Shown here piece after piece: positions 22,651 to 33,446 of a stretch of 64,000 nt of DNA. The notes beneath the pieces were generated by a model. That model was not told where the DNA came from. It worked only from the letters and a program-made list of their open reading frames with translations, and made no database searches. The position numbers were made by a program, and so were the translations under genes. The first letter of the stretch is position 1; every line of letters starts with the position of its first letter. The stretch comes from Jacaranda mimosifolia (taxonomy: Eukaryota; Streptophyta; Magnoliopsida; Lamiales; Bignoniaceae). The stretch is taken from positions 14,274,501 to 14,338,500 of the forward strand of contig CM032133.1 of assembly GCA_018894105.1 (NCBI GenBank), read 5' to 3'.

Positions 22651-24859
22651 TCCAAAACAACATACAGAAAGAGATTGTTGGTCTTTGTAAAATCACCTTT
22701 ACTATGCCTAAGTGATTTGGCTGCCATATATAGCTCTAGAGGCAGTTAACTACTAAATTGTTAACTTACAAGTTCAACTATTTTATCACTATTTTCATGT
22801 GCCAGCCCAAAATGCTTACATCATATTCCTGTCTAGGATCTAAACAAGGCCTTGTAAACTAACCATTCTATTTTACTAAATAGAGCTTCAGTAGTTGATC
22901 AATGTTAAATAGTTGAGATCTGGCCAACTGACCTACAATCTTAAGTTTTTTCCAATATGCAAGAGCAATTGAAGGGATTATATATAAGTCACTTTACTCC
23001 CACATAATTGATGTTGAGAAGTAATATTTCAAATTCTCTCAAAGACTTATGGTAAACTACTTACTATATAAGTTTTTGCTCGATCAAGTTGATAGCGCTA
23101 GATGGCCCTAATACTATTTGTAAAGACCTGATTAGATTTGTAACTCTTTTGACATAGAGCATAGTTGAGCACCAACTCCTTGGCTCAAAATGATCTTGCC
23201 ATGTTCATGAGTAAGACCTATCCTATCATGCCTTAGTCAGCCACATTTATCATCTCTAAATGTCATAAATTTCACTGTTATGTTGTGGTTTACTATAGTT
23301 TAGTCTGTAAAAGTAACGCTGAGGACCTAAATTCTCAGGTGGTCTAGTTCCTACCTGGAAGCGCCATTATGTGGCTGGTATTAAACATTTTCATGATCAT
23401 GGGAATCTTGGGAAACTCAATTTGGCATTGCTTTTTTATTCATGTAGATAAATGAAGGCTTCCAACTACTAACCTATGTTGTCTTGGGAAATTCTAGAAG
23501 CCGCATCTGGCCCATTCCATCAGCTGCAACCCCAATGCACTGCTAGATAGACTTCCTTGGTATTCCACTGCCATCTCTGTACTACTGCCGCATCATAAAC
23601 CTAGACATAAAGAGTGACTAGTAAATCTTCTATGGTGTTCGTGCTTTATATTTCATAGAAAAGTTTTAGGGTTTTATAGTAATTTCCTCAATTAGATTAT
23701 GATCAGTCTCATTTTAGATTTAAATGGACCAAGGTTGAGGCTTTAGGACTATGATGTCTCTAATTCAAGGATATAACTAGCAATTCTCCGATTTGTCCTA
23801 AACTATAACCTTTAAGAACTTCGAGGTAAAATTTTCACCTAATGTTTTCATAGACGTACCTAGATAAGCCAGAGGGTTTTATCTCTAATAGTGCCAACGA
23901 TGTCTCTAAAATGTTCTCTCTAAGTTACTGTGTACTTGCCAAGAAACTCTAGCATCTAGTTAACTCTGGGCCAAGCAGTACCAAAGACTCGCACGTATGG
24001 ACTAAAACTCTGGTTGAGCCTTAAGGTTGGATTTTCAATTGAGGAAATTATAGGAAAAAAAAAAAAAAAACCTCTTATGAGTTGGTGGTTCTTAACAACA
24101 GGAGGAATCAACATCCTCCTTGAGATGTGATTTTATAGTAAGTATTATTCTTTGAGCTTCTTCTTTGTGGTATTCCCATGGAACAATCTTTGTCTAATAT
24201 TATCTTGTATTCTCATTTCCAACAGAATTTAGTTGTAATTGACATGTTATTTGACATATACGTAAACTACCTCTATTTGAGCTACCCTCAGATCGAATTT
24301 TGAATAGTACTTATGAATAAAAGCCTGATATCCTAGACTATTTTTGTATACTAAGCTCTCTCCTTAAAATTTATAGATAACATGATTTACTTGTTGGATG
24401 ATGCATTCCAAAAGTAGTTTGTTAAGCAAGTGAACTTGCTAGATGTTCAGATTGCTATTGTTACTTTCACGATAAGATGCTGGTTAAAGGTCTTTTAGGA
24501 TGTCTAGAGCTAATAGATTCTATTTTTCCCATGTCAACCAGGTTTGTATGTCTAGGATGATCCATACTTTAATGGATACTGTTTTTCTTATATGATCTAG
24601 ATTTAGATGCTGGAGATGTTGAATATGGAATTTTACATCCTTTCTTGGATTTCTAATAAGGTCTTGAACACGACCATGTTCACTATGAAAACTGTCAACC
24701 AACCCCAAGCATGAGATTAGCTTGTACTAAATTCATGCCATCACTACTAATATATCTTTGTGTTGTTCTTTATTATTAATCTTTCTGCTACAGATAAATC
24801 CATTACAAAAAAAATATTATCATTGCTGGCTTCTAACATGTCTTGGTTGAAATACACAG

Positions 24860-25270
24860 ATGGGTTCACACATGAAGAAATCTATCTTTGATGAACAAAC
24901 GTCCAAGGCCCTTAAGAAATGGCACATGGCTATGAAGCAAAAGGAAGAAGGGCGGGCAGGAAGGTCACCCACACAGACTTTGGGCAGTGGTAGTCCTACT
25001 TCTTCAATGGGTTTACCTTTTCACCCAATAGGTGCCACACTTCATCGATGTAAAACAACTGGGCACTTAACTCGGTCAGTTGGATATGAAGACCATGATG
25101 CATCTGATCTTGAAGATCTATTGACACCTCCACCATCGATGGCTAGCTTAATTATACGATCCGATCCTGTGGGTGATCATGCAGAAAATGAGATGGATTT
25201 AGGCCGCAATGGAGAAGAAACTAAGAACGAAGATAACTTCTTGTTCACCAAGCCTTCAAACCAGAGGTGA
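24860..25270 (+). CDS. MLO exon 15 (cytoplasmic C-terminus)
   Basis: 411 nt after acceptor ACACAG; 136 codons to TGA. Begins MGSHMKKSIFDEQTSKALKK and continues with WHMAMKQKEE, the calmodulin-binding helix, then a Ser/Pro- and acid-rich tail. Intron 14 before it is 2.3 kb and contains no recognisable gene. Confidence 0.9.
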   Translation: MGSHMKKSIFDEQTSKALKKWHMAMKQKEEGRAGRSPTQTLGSGSPTSSMGLPFHPIGATLHRCKTTGHLTRSVGYEDHDASDLEDLLTPPPSMASLIIRSDPVGDHAENEMDLGRNGEETKNEDNFLFTKPSNQR

Positions 25271-25521
25271 GCTAGGTGAAATAAGCATGTTCGAAGACCT
25301 TGGCATTATTTTTTTGGCTATATATACATCTATATATAAATATAGTCCCCTCAGCAGTTTGATTCCCTCCCTATGGTTGCTTTCGCTTGTGAAGATTTTT
25401 CACAGTATTTGATAGCAATGTGATTGAATATAGCTAGATTTTCTGTACATTTTAGTTGGTAAGTGTTCAATCCACTTTTTTTGTTTCCCCAAACTCTTCA
25501 CGATCTTATAAGTTTGTTTAT

Positions 25522-25553
25522 TTTAGGGTTTAGGGTTTACCGTTTAGGGTTTA
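25522..25553 (+). repeat. Interstitial telomere-like repeats
   Basis: TTTAGGGTTTAGGGTTTA followed by CCG and another TTTAGGGTTTA: three copies of the plant telomere heptamer about 250 bases past the MLO stop codon. Confidence 0.85.
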
Positions 25554-25565
25554 CAAAAAGCTAGC

Positions 25566-25936
25566 TAGATTGGCATAAAATTATTCTTGTAAAGGTATAA
25601 TATTCTTGTTTAATCAATATACATGTACATTTTTTGTATTGGCCATCTTTATTGTATATACTTATATTGGTATATTTGACAATGTATTTAGTTGAAACCT
25701 ACGAAATCATGCATGCTACGGGACACGGTGTAAGTCAAAAGTTGGCTATATCATCAAACAAGTCTTTACACCTGTGGTCTTGAAATTACTCCAAGTCATA
25801 AAATCATTGAGATAAGAGTGTCAAAGATTCCGACAGACTTGCATTGACATTTTGCGCTCCAAAATTTGGAGGATGCCTCATTTCATATGCAATTGGTGTA
25901 ATGGACACTAATGTACATTAGTGAGTGTTTGTTAGA
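25566..25936 (+). repeat. Copia LTR fragment, left half (split by the hAT element)
   Basis: Homologous to the 5' part of the copia LTRs at 42066 and 45802 (GGCATAAAATTATTCTTGT; CAAGTCTTTACACC; AGACTTGCATTGACATTTTG). It stops at TTGTTAGA and its continuation resumes at 41806. Confidence 0.8.
25929..25936. repeat. Target site duplication of the hAT element, left
   Basis: TTGTTAGA, identical to 41806-41813. Confidence 0.8.
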
Positions 25937-26279
25937 CGGGGTAGGCATTTGGGTCCAAGACTTGAGTACTCGATCCGACCTATTTGGGTAATGAACCACC
26001 AAGGTCAACCAAGTACCCAGTACTCTACATCTGGGCTGAGATTTGGGTAGTGAATCTCGGTCCGATCAGGTACTAGGTACCCGGTAAGTTAATCTAAAAA
26101 AAAAGATTAAAAATTAAAATTGTAGAATATGCCCCTTCCCCATCACGCACCACCGTCCACACACACAAAGTTAAAAGTTTATGCCTCTATTTTTTTTGTG
26201 TCCTTACTCTCCGGCCTTCTCTTGCCGCCCGCCAGCCACCGCCATCCGCCACTACAACAAATTACACTTTTAGTAATGA

Positions 26280-26700
26280 AAAAATTTGTTACCTAAAATC
26301 TTGGTAACGAATTTTTCGTTACCAAAGTTTAGTACTCTAAAGCCCGTCGCAAAAAGTATTAGTAACGAAATTTATGGTTTGTTACAATTGATGGCCTTAT
26401 GGCGACGAAATATATTGTTACAAAAAGTTTCGAATTAGTGACAAAACAATGTTAGTTACAATAGATTTCTTTAGCATAACGAAATACTTAGTTACCAAAA
26501 CATTGGCAATTTTGTTGCATTTTATTTTTTCGTTACCAATGCATAATATAATGATATTATTTATTTAATTAAGTATAGTTAGTAATTGTTTATGTGACAA
26601 AATATTTGGTTACAAATACTTAAATAAAATTTTAATTCAAAAATAAGTATTTCGTTACTAATAGAATAAATAACTAAAAGTTTTGTTACTAAATGTATGT
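26280..26700. repeat. CACTA subterminal repeats, left
   Basis: About twelve GTTAC or GTAAC pentamers, mostly in TTGTTACNAAA context, in both orientations. In CACTA elements such arrays bind the TnpA-type protein. Confidence 0.75.
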
Positions 26701-26792
26701 GCATGGGCTCCTGTTTGGGCTAGTTCATACGAATGGGCCATTTGACATTAGGTCTACGCCTGCTGGGCCACCGAACTCTGGGCTCGACCCGG

Positions 26793-27345
26793 GCCATCGC
26801 CCACCAGCCCACGACCCACTAGCAGGAACGCCACAGGCCGGCCCACCCACTAAAAGACAATAAGAACCAATGCCTCGGGCCACCAGAGCTCAGGCCCAAC
26901 ACCCACATCGGCCCACCCAAGCTCGGACCCAGCTCACACACCGGCCCACCCGTAACGCCCAGCGCCCACACCTGCCCACCAACCCACGACCCACTAGCAG
27001 GAACGCCACAGGCCGGCCCACCCGCTAAAAGACAATAAGAACCAATGCCTCGGGCCACCAGAGCTCAGGCCCAACACCCACATCGGCCCACCCAAGCTCG
27101 GACCCAGCTCACACACCGGCCCACCTGAAACGCCCAGCGCCCACACATACCCACCAGGCCCTACCCACTAGCAGGAACGCCACAGGTTGGCCCACCCGCT
27201 AAAAGACAATAAGAACCAATACCTTGGGCCACCAGAGCTCAGGCCCAACACCCACATCGGCCCACCCAAGCTCGGACCCAGCTCACACACCGGCCCACCC
27301 GTAACGCCCAGCGCCCATACCTGCCCACCAGGCCCTACCCCCGAC
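26793..27345. repeat. GC-rich tandem repeat, about 175 bp, three copies
   Basis: AGCAGGAACGCCACAGG recurs at 26821, 26996 and 27170; each unit contains AAAAGACAATAAGAACCAAT and CCAGAGCTCAGGCCCAACAC. Copies are nearly identical. Frames on the minus strand here give Gly/Pro-rich peptides that only mirror the repeat. Confidence 0.9.
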
Positions 27346-27905
27346 AGCTAGCATCAGCCCACCCACAAGGCCCAACAACCATGCCGGCCCAGCCGAGCGA
27401 AAGCCCAACACCCGAGCCAACCCAGCACCCGTACAAGCCCAGGCTCGAGCGCAGGCCCGATGCTAGCGCAAGCCCAGCTGAGCGACTGCAGGCCCACCCG
27501 AGCGCCCAGGCCCAGGCCCATCCGAGCGCAGGCGGCCCAGTGCCCGCGTAGATCCACCCGAGCGTGAGGCCTAGTAGAGTCCCAACCCACACAAGCGCAG
27601 GCAGGCCCCCGGGTCGAGCGTAGGACCAACAACCTTGCCGGCCCAGCCGAGCGAAAGCCCAACACCCGAGCCAACCCAGCACCCGTAAAAGCCCAGCTCG
27701 AGCGCAGGCCCGATGCTAGGCGCAAGCCCACCCGAGCGCCCAGGCCCAGGCCCATCGGAGCGCAGGCGGCCCAGTGCCCGCGTAGATCCACCCGAGCGTG
27801 AGGCCTAGTAGAGTCCCAACCCACACAAGCGCAGGCAGGCCCCCGGCTCGAGCGCAGGACCAATGCACGCGCAAGCCCAGCCCACACGCGACAGGCCCAC
27901 ACAAG
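27345..27905. repeat. GC-rich tandem repeat, about 254 bp, just over two copies
   Basis: CCGGCCCAGCCGAGCGAAAG occurs near 27385 and 27640, and CCCACACAAGCGCAGGCAGG near 27590 and 27822. The second unit has an internal deletion. Long frames of 60-233 codons run through it on both strands because stop codons are rare in this GC-rich DNA; they show no domain and are not called genes. Confidence 0.85.
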
Positions 27906-28019
27906 CGCAGACGGCCAAGCGCCCGCGCAGGCCCAGGCCTGAGCACAGGTCCCCACAGGAGCCGCGCAGGCGACCCAGCACCCACACAGGCCCAGCGAAA
28001 ATTCATCCCCCCAATTGTT

Positions 28020-28085
28020 GGCAGCAGGATTTGATCCCACAACCCTTGCCCACATGAACCAAGCACCTAACCATCTTGGCTACAT
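28020..28085 (-). ncRNA. tRNA-like (SINE head) sequence with pol III promoter boxes
   Basis: Minus strand TAGCCAAGATGG resembles an A box and, some 33 bases on, GGATCAAATCC resembles a B box (consensus GGTTCGANTCC). Together they look like the 5' head of a tRNA-derived SINE. The GC-rich repeats lie directly downstream on that strand. A full tRNA fold with a CCA-ready stem was not found, so I read it as a SINE relic, not a working tRNA gene. Confidence 0.5.
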
Positions 28086-28540
28086 ATCCAAAAGTCATTA
28101 TTTGCATTTGCTCAATTACTTATTCATCTCTTCCATATAAAGCTCTCAAACAATTTCACATCTTATCAAGCAAACATTATTTTATTTTTAAAAATAAAAT
28201 AATAATTGTCATTTGAATAAATAAAATAAGAGTATCAAATAGTGAATTAAAAGAAATAAATAAAAAGTGTGAGATAATTATATAACATAGCTGCATCAAG
28301 CAAAGAAATTTTATTACATGTTTGTATATATAAATTGTTAGGTAAATGCTTAACATTTTTGTATAAGAGCTTATAATATAAAATACTTTATTTTAGAAAT
28401 TTATAAAAAAAATTATTTATAAAAAATAATTGGCATTACATATATATAAATATTAAAAAATTGTGAACAAAACCCTTTAAAGTAAAAAAACAAAGGACAA
28501 TAGCAAAAGTAACAATATTGTTAATTCCGGTAGTTTAAAA
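28086..28540. other. AT-rich CACTA interior, nothing recognised
   Basis: A sharp drop in GC right after the tRNA-like segment; no open frame or motif. Confidence 0.5.
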
Positions 28541-28754
28541 AAATCTGCACGAAGTTATTCATTCAGGGAATATTATACTAACCGGCGCCATTTATTATGA
28601 ATTCTGCGGCGGTTTCAGAAAACCACCACTAAATAGCTAATTCAGCGGCGATTTGGATAAATTCTTGCTCAACCACAGTCAAATTAATATTTTACGGCAG
28701 TTGAGACAAACCATCACAAAATATATGCCACGATTAATCTATTTTCTTGTAGTG
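28540..28754. mobile_element. Right-end fragment of a second CACTA element
   Basis: The sequence ends TTTTCTTGTAGTG, the reverse of the classic CACTACAAGAAAA terminus, preceded by GGCGG/CCGCC-type subterminal words. A decayed second copy, with the end changed to CTTGTGGCG, lies at about 29630-29722. No left terminus of this family was found. Confidence 0.6.
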
Positions 28755-28775
28755 TGTGTGTGTGTGTGTGTGTGT
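28753..28775. repeat. TG microsatellite
   Basis: About eleven TG units starting at the CACTA terminus. Confidence 0.9.
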
Positions 28776-29879
28776 ATACTATATATATATATATAATAAG
28801 TTTGAATGGAAAATTATATTATATACATAGTTATAAATATTAAATATTATTTAATTCGAAATGAATAAATAGAAAAAAAAGATAAAAATAAAAGTAATTT
28901 AAATTTTATTGATAAATTTATATATATATATATGTATATTATATATGTGAATAAGTATAAATGTTAAAAAAAAGTATACATGTATGAATAATTCGAAAGA
29001 AAAAAGATAAAAATAAAAATTATTTAAAATTTTATAGATAAATTTATATATATGTATGTATAAAATGAGAATATATGAAATAATGAGAAATTTTGATTTT
29101 GATTATTTGAAAGGTTAACAACTTTTTTTGTTATTTGCAAAATATAATATGAATATCCAATGATATTTATAAAAAAATTTGAGAATGAATACAATAATTT
29201 GTTTTTTCTATATTTTATTTTACATTATAATTTCATCCTCATATTTTGTCACTAATTCATATTTTAAATCAATTTTAAGTTTATAATTATTTTATCAATG
29301 TACTATAGTTTTAACTTTATATGATTAATGCCAAACTCTTTTCTTCACTTAATTATTCAATAACTAAGTTATGAGTCAAATTAAAAGGTTTCTATTAACT
29401 TATATACTAATATTGATTTTAACTTTATACTTATTTTATATATTTATTTTGATTTATTTTACTTTTTTTATCTTTACTATCATAGTTTTGTCTTAACTTA
29501 ATTGATTTTTAATCAAAAATTAAAATTAAATAAGATTGTTTTTAAAAAATAATTGGCATTACACATATACATATATATATATATATTAAAAAATAGTGGA
29601 CAAAACCCTTTAAAGTTAAAAACAAAGAGCAATCTAATAAGTAAAAGAAATAATATTATTAATTGCGGCAGTTTAGAAAAACCAGCGCAAAGTATATGAT
29701 TAACCTATTTTCTTGTGGCGTATTTATATACACTATATGTGTAAATAAGTATGAATAAAAAATTATATTATAAATATTTATAAATATTAAATATTATTTA
29801 ATTCGGAATGAATAAATAGAAAAATAGATAAAAATAATTATTGATAAATTTATAAATATGTATATTATATTTGTATTAA

Positions 29880-31480
29880 TTAAGTATAGAAAATTTTCAA
29901 TAAATGTATGCTCAAATTGTCTATATCAGTATATTATTAGTACAAAATATTTTAATTTTTAAAATGAAATTAATTACAAATAAAGACTAAAGTTTGTAGA
30001 ATTTATAAATAATTTTTCTAAAATCTTTTTGTTCAAAAACAATGTCCTAATAATTAATAACAAAAAATAGAATTAAAATTTTAAACTCCATAATAACACA
30101 TCATAATTCATCTTATAATATAAGATAAAATAAATAATTTTTGTACATACTATTTATACACAAAATGGAGTGAGGAGCAAAAATTTGGAGGGAATAAAAA
30201 AATAATAAGGAAATTCATTTTTGGAGGGAAATTATTTTTTTAAGGAAATATAATATATAGACCAACTAATTCTTAAGAACAATTTGTTCAGGTCTATGAA
30301 AGTTAATAATCATTATATTTAATAATATACTTTAAGTTAATATTTTTTTTACACTATATTAAACCACGAAAATTATCTACATTTTAGCAATTTATATAGT
30401 AAAACATATACACAATTAACATATAGATATCTATAAGTTATAAAAATCTTTAATTGGGCAATACAACGATTAAAATACGAAATGTAAAATTAACAGGCCT
30501 AACTTCAGGGACCGTTTTCTTTTCATTAATTATTATGGCAAACTAGATTTCTTTGTTTTCTTTTGTTATTCAGGTGTGTAACCTTTAACTATTTATTTTA
30601 AGGAGTCTTTAGAATTTTTCTAAATAAATATTGTAATAAATTATAATAAAAAATTAAATTGTTAAGCACCAAAATTTATAAGTCCAAATTATATTATTTA
30701 ACTACTTTAACTATGATAGAAAATCATTTAATAATTTAAAAATTATATGTCAATTCATCATACAAAGCTAAGATAAAAAAAATTAATTTTGCTATAGATT
30801 ATTTATACAAAAAAATGGAAGAGCTAAAATTTAGAGGAATCGAACAAATGAAAAAAAATTCATTATTGTTAGGGGGAATCAATTTTTTGGAAGAAATCAA
30901 GTTAAATTATTATGTCAAACTAATAATAAAAATAATTGTTAATATTTTTTATGGGCCAAATTTTGGAGGGAATACAAAGTTGGAGGGAAACAAAATTGCA
31001 TTGCCATCCAAATTCATTAAATAAATTTATACATATGTATAAAATAAGAATATATGAAATAATGAGAAATGAGAAATAATGATAAATTTATATATGTATA
31101 AAATGAGAAATATATGATGAATCTTCTTTAAATTATATATATATATGTATATGTATACTACATATGCATATAAGTATGAATAAAAAATTATATTATATAT
31201 ATGTTTTTATAAATATTAAATATTATTTAATTTGGAATGAATAAATAAAAAAATAGATAAAATAAAAGTAATTTAAATTTTATTGATAAATTTATAAATA
31301 TGTATATTATATATATGTGATTAAGTATAAATGAAAAAAATAAGTATACATGTATGAATAATTAGAAAGAAAAAAGATAAAAATAAAAATTATTTAAAAT
31401 TATGTTAAATTGGCAACAAATGTGGAGGGGAGGTAGTGTGCGCGGTTTTATAAAACATAAGAAAGTTATTTTGTATATAT
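29880..31480 (+). repeat. Large direct duplication inside the CACTA element, copy 1
   Basis: Matches 33447-35330 with many small differences (for example CAATATATTATTAGTACAAA-type, AATTTTGGAGGGAATACAAA, and TTTTATAAAACATAAGAAAG segments). It includes a 69-codon frame (30815-31024) that is also open in copy 2, with no known domain. Copy 1 has lost part of the AT-rich right end. Confidence 0.8.
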
Positions 31481-33446
31481 TTTTTTTCATAGGAGTGTTT
31501 GGTGCTTATTTTATAAATCACAAGGGGGTAAATTGCAACTAGTCCAATAAAATTATTACCATATCAACGGAGCCTTTACTTTTCTTTTCCTTGCTAACGT
31601 AGTGTTTGGTTATATTGAAAAAATTATAGTTTTTATCCCATTGGATAGGGGGTATGCACTTTTGGTGCTTAGGTTGACACTTATAGGACCAAAATTCTAA
31701 ATTTTTTAACACATTTGGGATAGCACCTCAACTTCCGTTAGTGTTCGGAATAAACCGTTACATTAAAATAAATTAATTACCCAACAGCCCCAAAAATTTA
31801 ATTTATTTATAAAAATTCCACAAATTTTGAAATGCCCAATCAATTTTCATTAAAAAAAATAATTTTTTTTAAATAAAATATATGACAAAATCCTCCTAGA
31901 AAAATTAAAAATTTTATATATCAATATATATATATATCATATAAATACATATATATATATATACATGACCCACCTCCTCCCCCAACCCTCACCGCCGGCC
32001 ATGGCCGGCGGCCGCCTGGCTGTTGCCGACCACTGGCTGTGGCCAGATCTAGCCACTAGCCACAGCCAGCGGTTAGCCATGGCAGGCCGCAGCCCAGCGG
32101 CCTGCTTGGCCATGGCTAGCCGTAGATCTGGCCGTTGGGTTGCGGCCGGCCATGGCCATGGCGCGGTTGGGGGTGGGGGGGGCCGTGTTGGAAGGGGCGG
32201 GGATGGCTGGGGGGTGGGGGGAAGGAGGAAAAAGTGTATATATATGTATGTATATATACATTTTAACATATTATAATTACAAATATTTATTTATTTAAAA
32301 TTATTAAAATTATATTGTTAGGATAAAATTTTAGATTTTATTTTTATTTAAATTATTTATTTTGATTAAAACTCTAGATCTCACACATCTTATTCTCTCA
32401 CATAATATGGGAGGTCAAGAGTTCAAGCCCTAACGGATTCTTGATGTGCTTGTGTATAAATAAAAAAAAAAAACACATATTGACTTATTTATTTTTTATT
32501 AATTAATAAATTTAATAAAATTAGTTTAAATTAGGGCTTGTTTATTTATGAAATGGAGTATTTTATCAAAATATGTTAGCAAAATGATTTTTCAGAAGTG
32601 GGGTTGGGGAATATTATGATTATTTGTTTGTATTTTGGATCGTAGATAGAAAATAAATTGAGAATTATTTATTTATTTATTTGTATTTTAGGTGGGAACA
32701 AGCTATCATATCAATAATTTTTTTATTGGGTTGGTAGGGTGAAATTGACATTTTGAAATTACTATTGTTAGTATGATATTTTTAGATCTTATTTTTATTT
32801 TTAAATTATTTAATTTAGTTAATAAATATTTTTTTATATTTAATAAATATATTCAACTTAATCTAATTAAATTGTTTTAGATATGATTATTTTTTAATAA
32901 TATTGAGATGTACTTAAAAAACAAAATTATATTTAATTAAGAGATGGATTTGATTTTTATTCTTATTTTATAATTTATAAATATGTTTAATTAAATTTTA
33001 TTAAATTACTTTAGATATGTTGATGATTTTAAATTAAAATTTTTTTAATTCAACTTCAATTAAAAGATTATTAAATATTTTAAAACAATATTAATAAAAT
33101 TATTTAAATTTATTTTGAGTAATTTAAATAATATTGAAGTTAAACCCCCATGTTAAAGTTATAAATAAGTCCAGGGGTATTTTTGACTAAAAAATAATCA
33201 AAGCAACTTTTAAAGGATATCTTTGAATTTTAATATAAATTTTCAACGATATCTACAAATTTGTTAAGGATACTAACAGTTCTTCAAATATTTAATTAAA
33301 TAAATGGGGATAAAAAATAATTTTATTAAACCTATAACTATATTACTAAGTTTATATTACAATGTCATGAGTATTTCAAAATAATTTTAAAATTTCCAAC
33401 CATATTAAAGTTATACAAGTTGATCAATTTCAAAACAATTTGCGTT
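31481..33446. other. Spacer between the duplicated segments
   Basis: AT-rich except for the GC island at 31970-32220. No gene seen. Confidence 0.5.
31970..32220. repeat. GC-rich island with inverted repeats
   Basis: Built from GGCCATGGCC-type words. CCGCCGGCCATGGCCGGCGG at 31992-32011 is a perfect 20-base palindrome. Overlapping 62-110 codon frames on both strands reflect base composition and are not genes. Confidence 0.8.

Larger units (their letters stand above)
15173..25270 (+). pseudogene. MLO-like seven-transmembrane protein gene, 15 exons, with disabling lesions
   Basis: MLO proteins are plant plasma-membrane proteins with seven transmembrane helices and a C-terminal calmodulin-binding helix; family members act as calcium channels in pollen tube growth, touch response and powdery mildew susceptibility. 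Fifteen exons can be traced with matching GT/AG sites and phases. Motifs in order: TPTWAVAGV (exon 1), WLTKRHKKALHEALKKI (exon 2), ELMILGFISL (exon 3), [20 protein letters not shown] (exon 4), DPSRFRLTHETSFVRAH (exon 6), [15 protein letters not shown] (exon 8), GTKLQAILTKMAL (exon 11), SNKYFWFGRPQL (exon 11), ALKKWHMAMKQKEE (exon 15). WLTKR, MLPCP and [13 protein letters not shown] resemble clade III members (Arabidopsis MLO5/7/8/9/10). Lesions: TAA in exon 2 (16581-16583), a 1-nt loss in exon 12, and a shortened exon 14 with no clear acceptor. The remaining exons are open and conserved, so inactivation looks recent; base-call error could explain the first two lesions but not the third. Confidence 0.85.

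Noticed and set aside
27354..28066. Long overlapping frames (up to 233 codons) in the GC-rich repeats
   Set aside because: They occur in several frames and on both strands, follow the tandem repeat period, and show only Gly/Pro/Ala/Arg-rich sequence without domains.
31937..32276. Frames of 62-110 codons over the GC island
   Set aside because: Open on both strands because of base composition; low-complexity peptides.
32370..32475. Possible second tRNA-like or SINE sequence (GAGTTCAAGCC)
   Set aside because: Only a weak B-box-like word and an A-rich tail; no matching A box.
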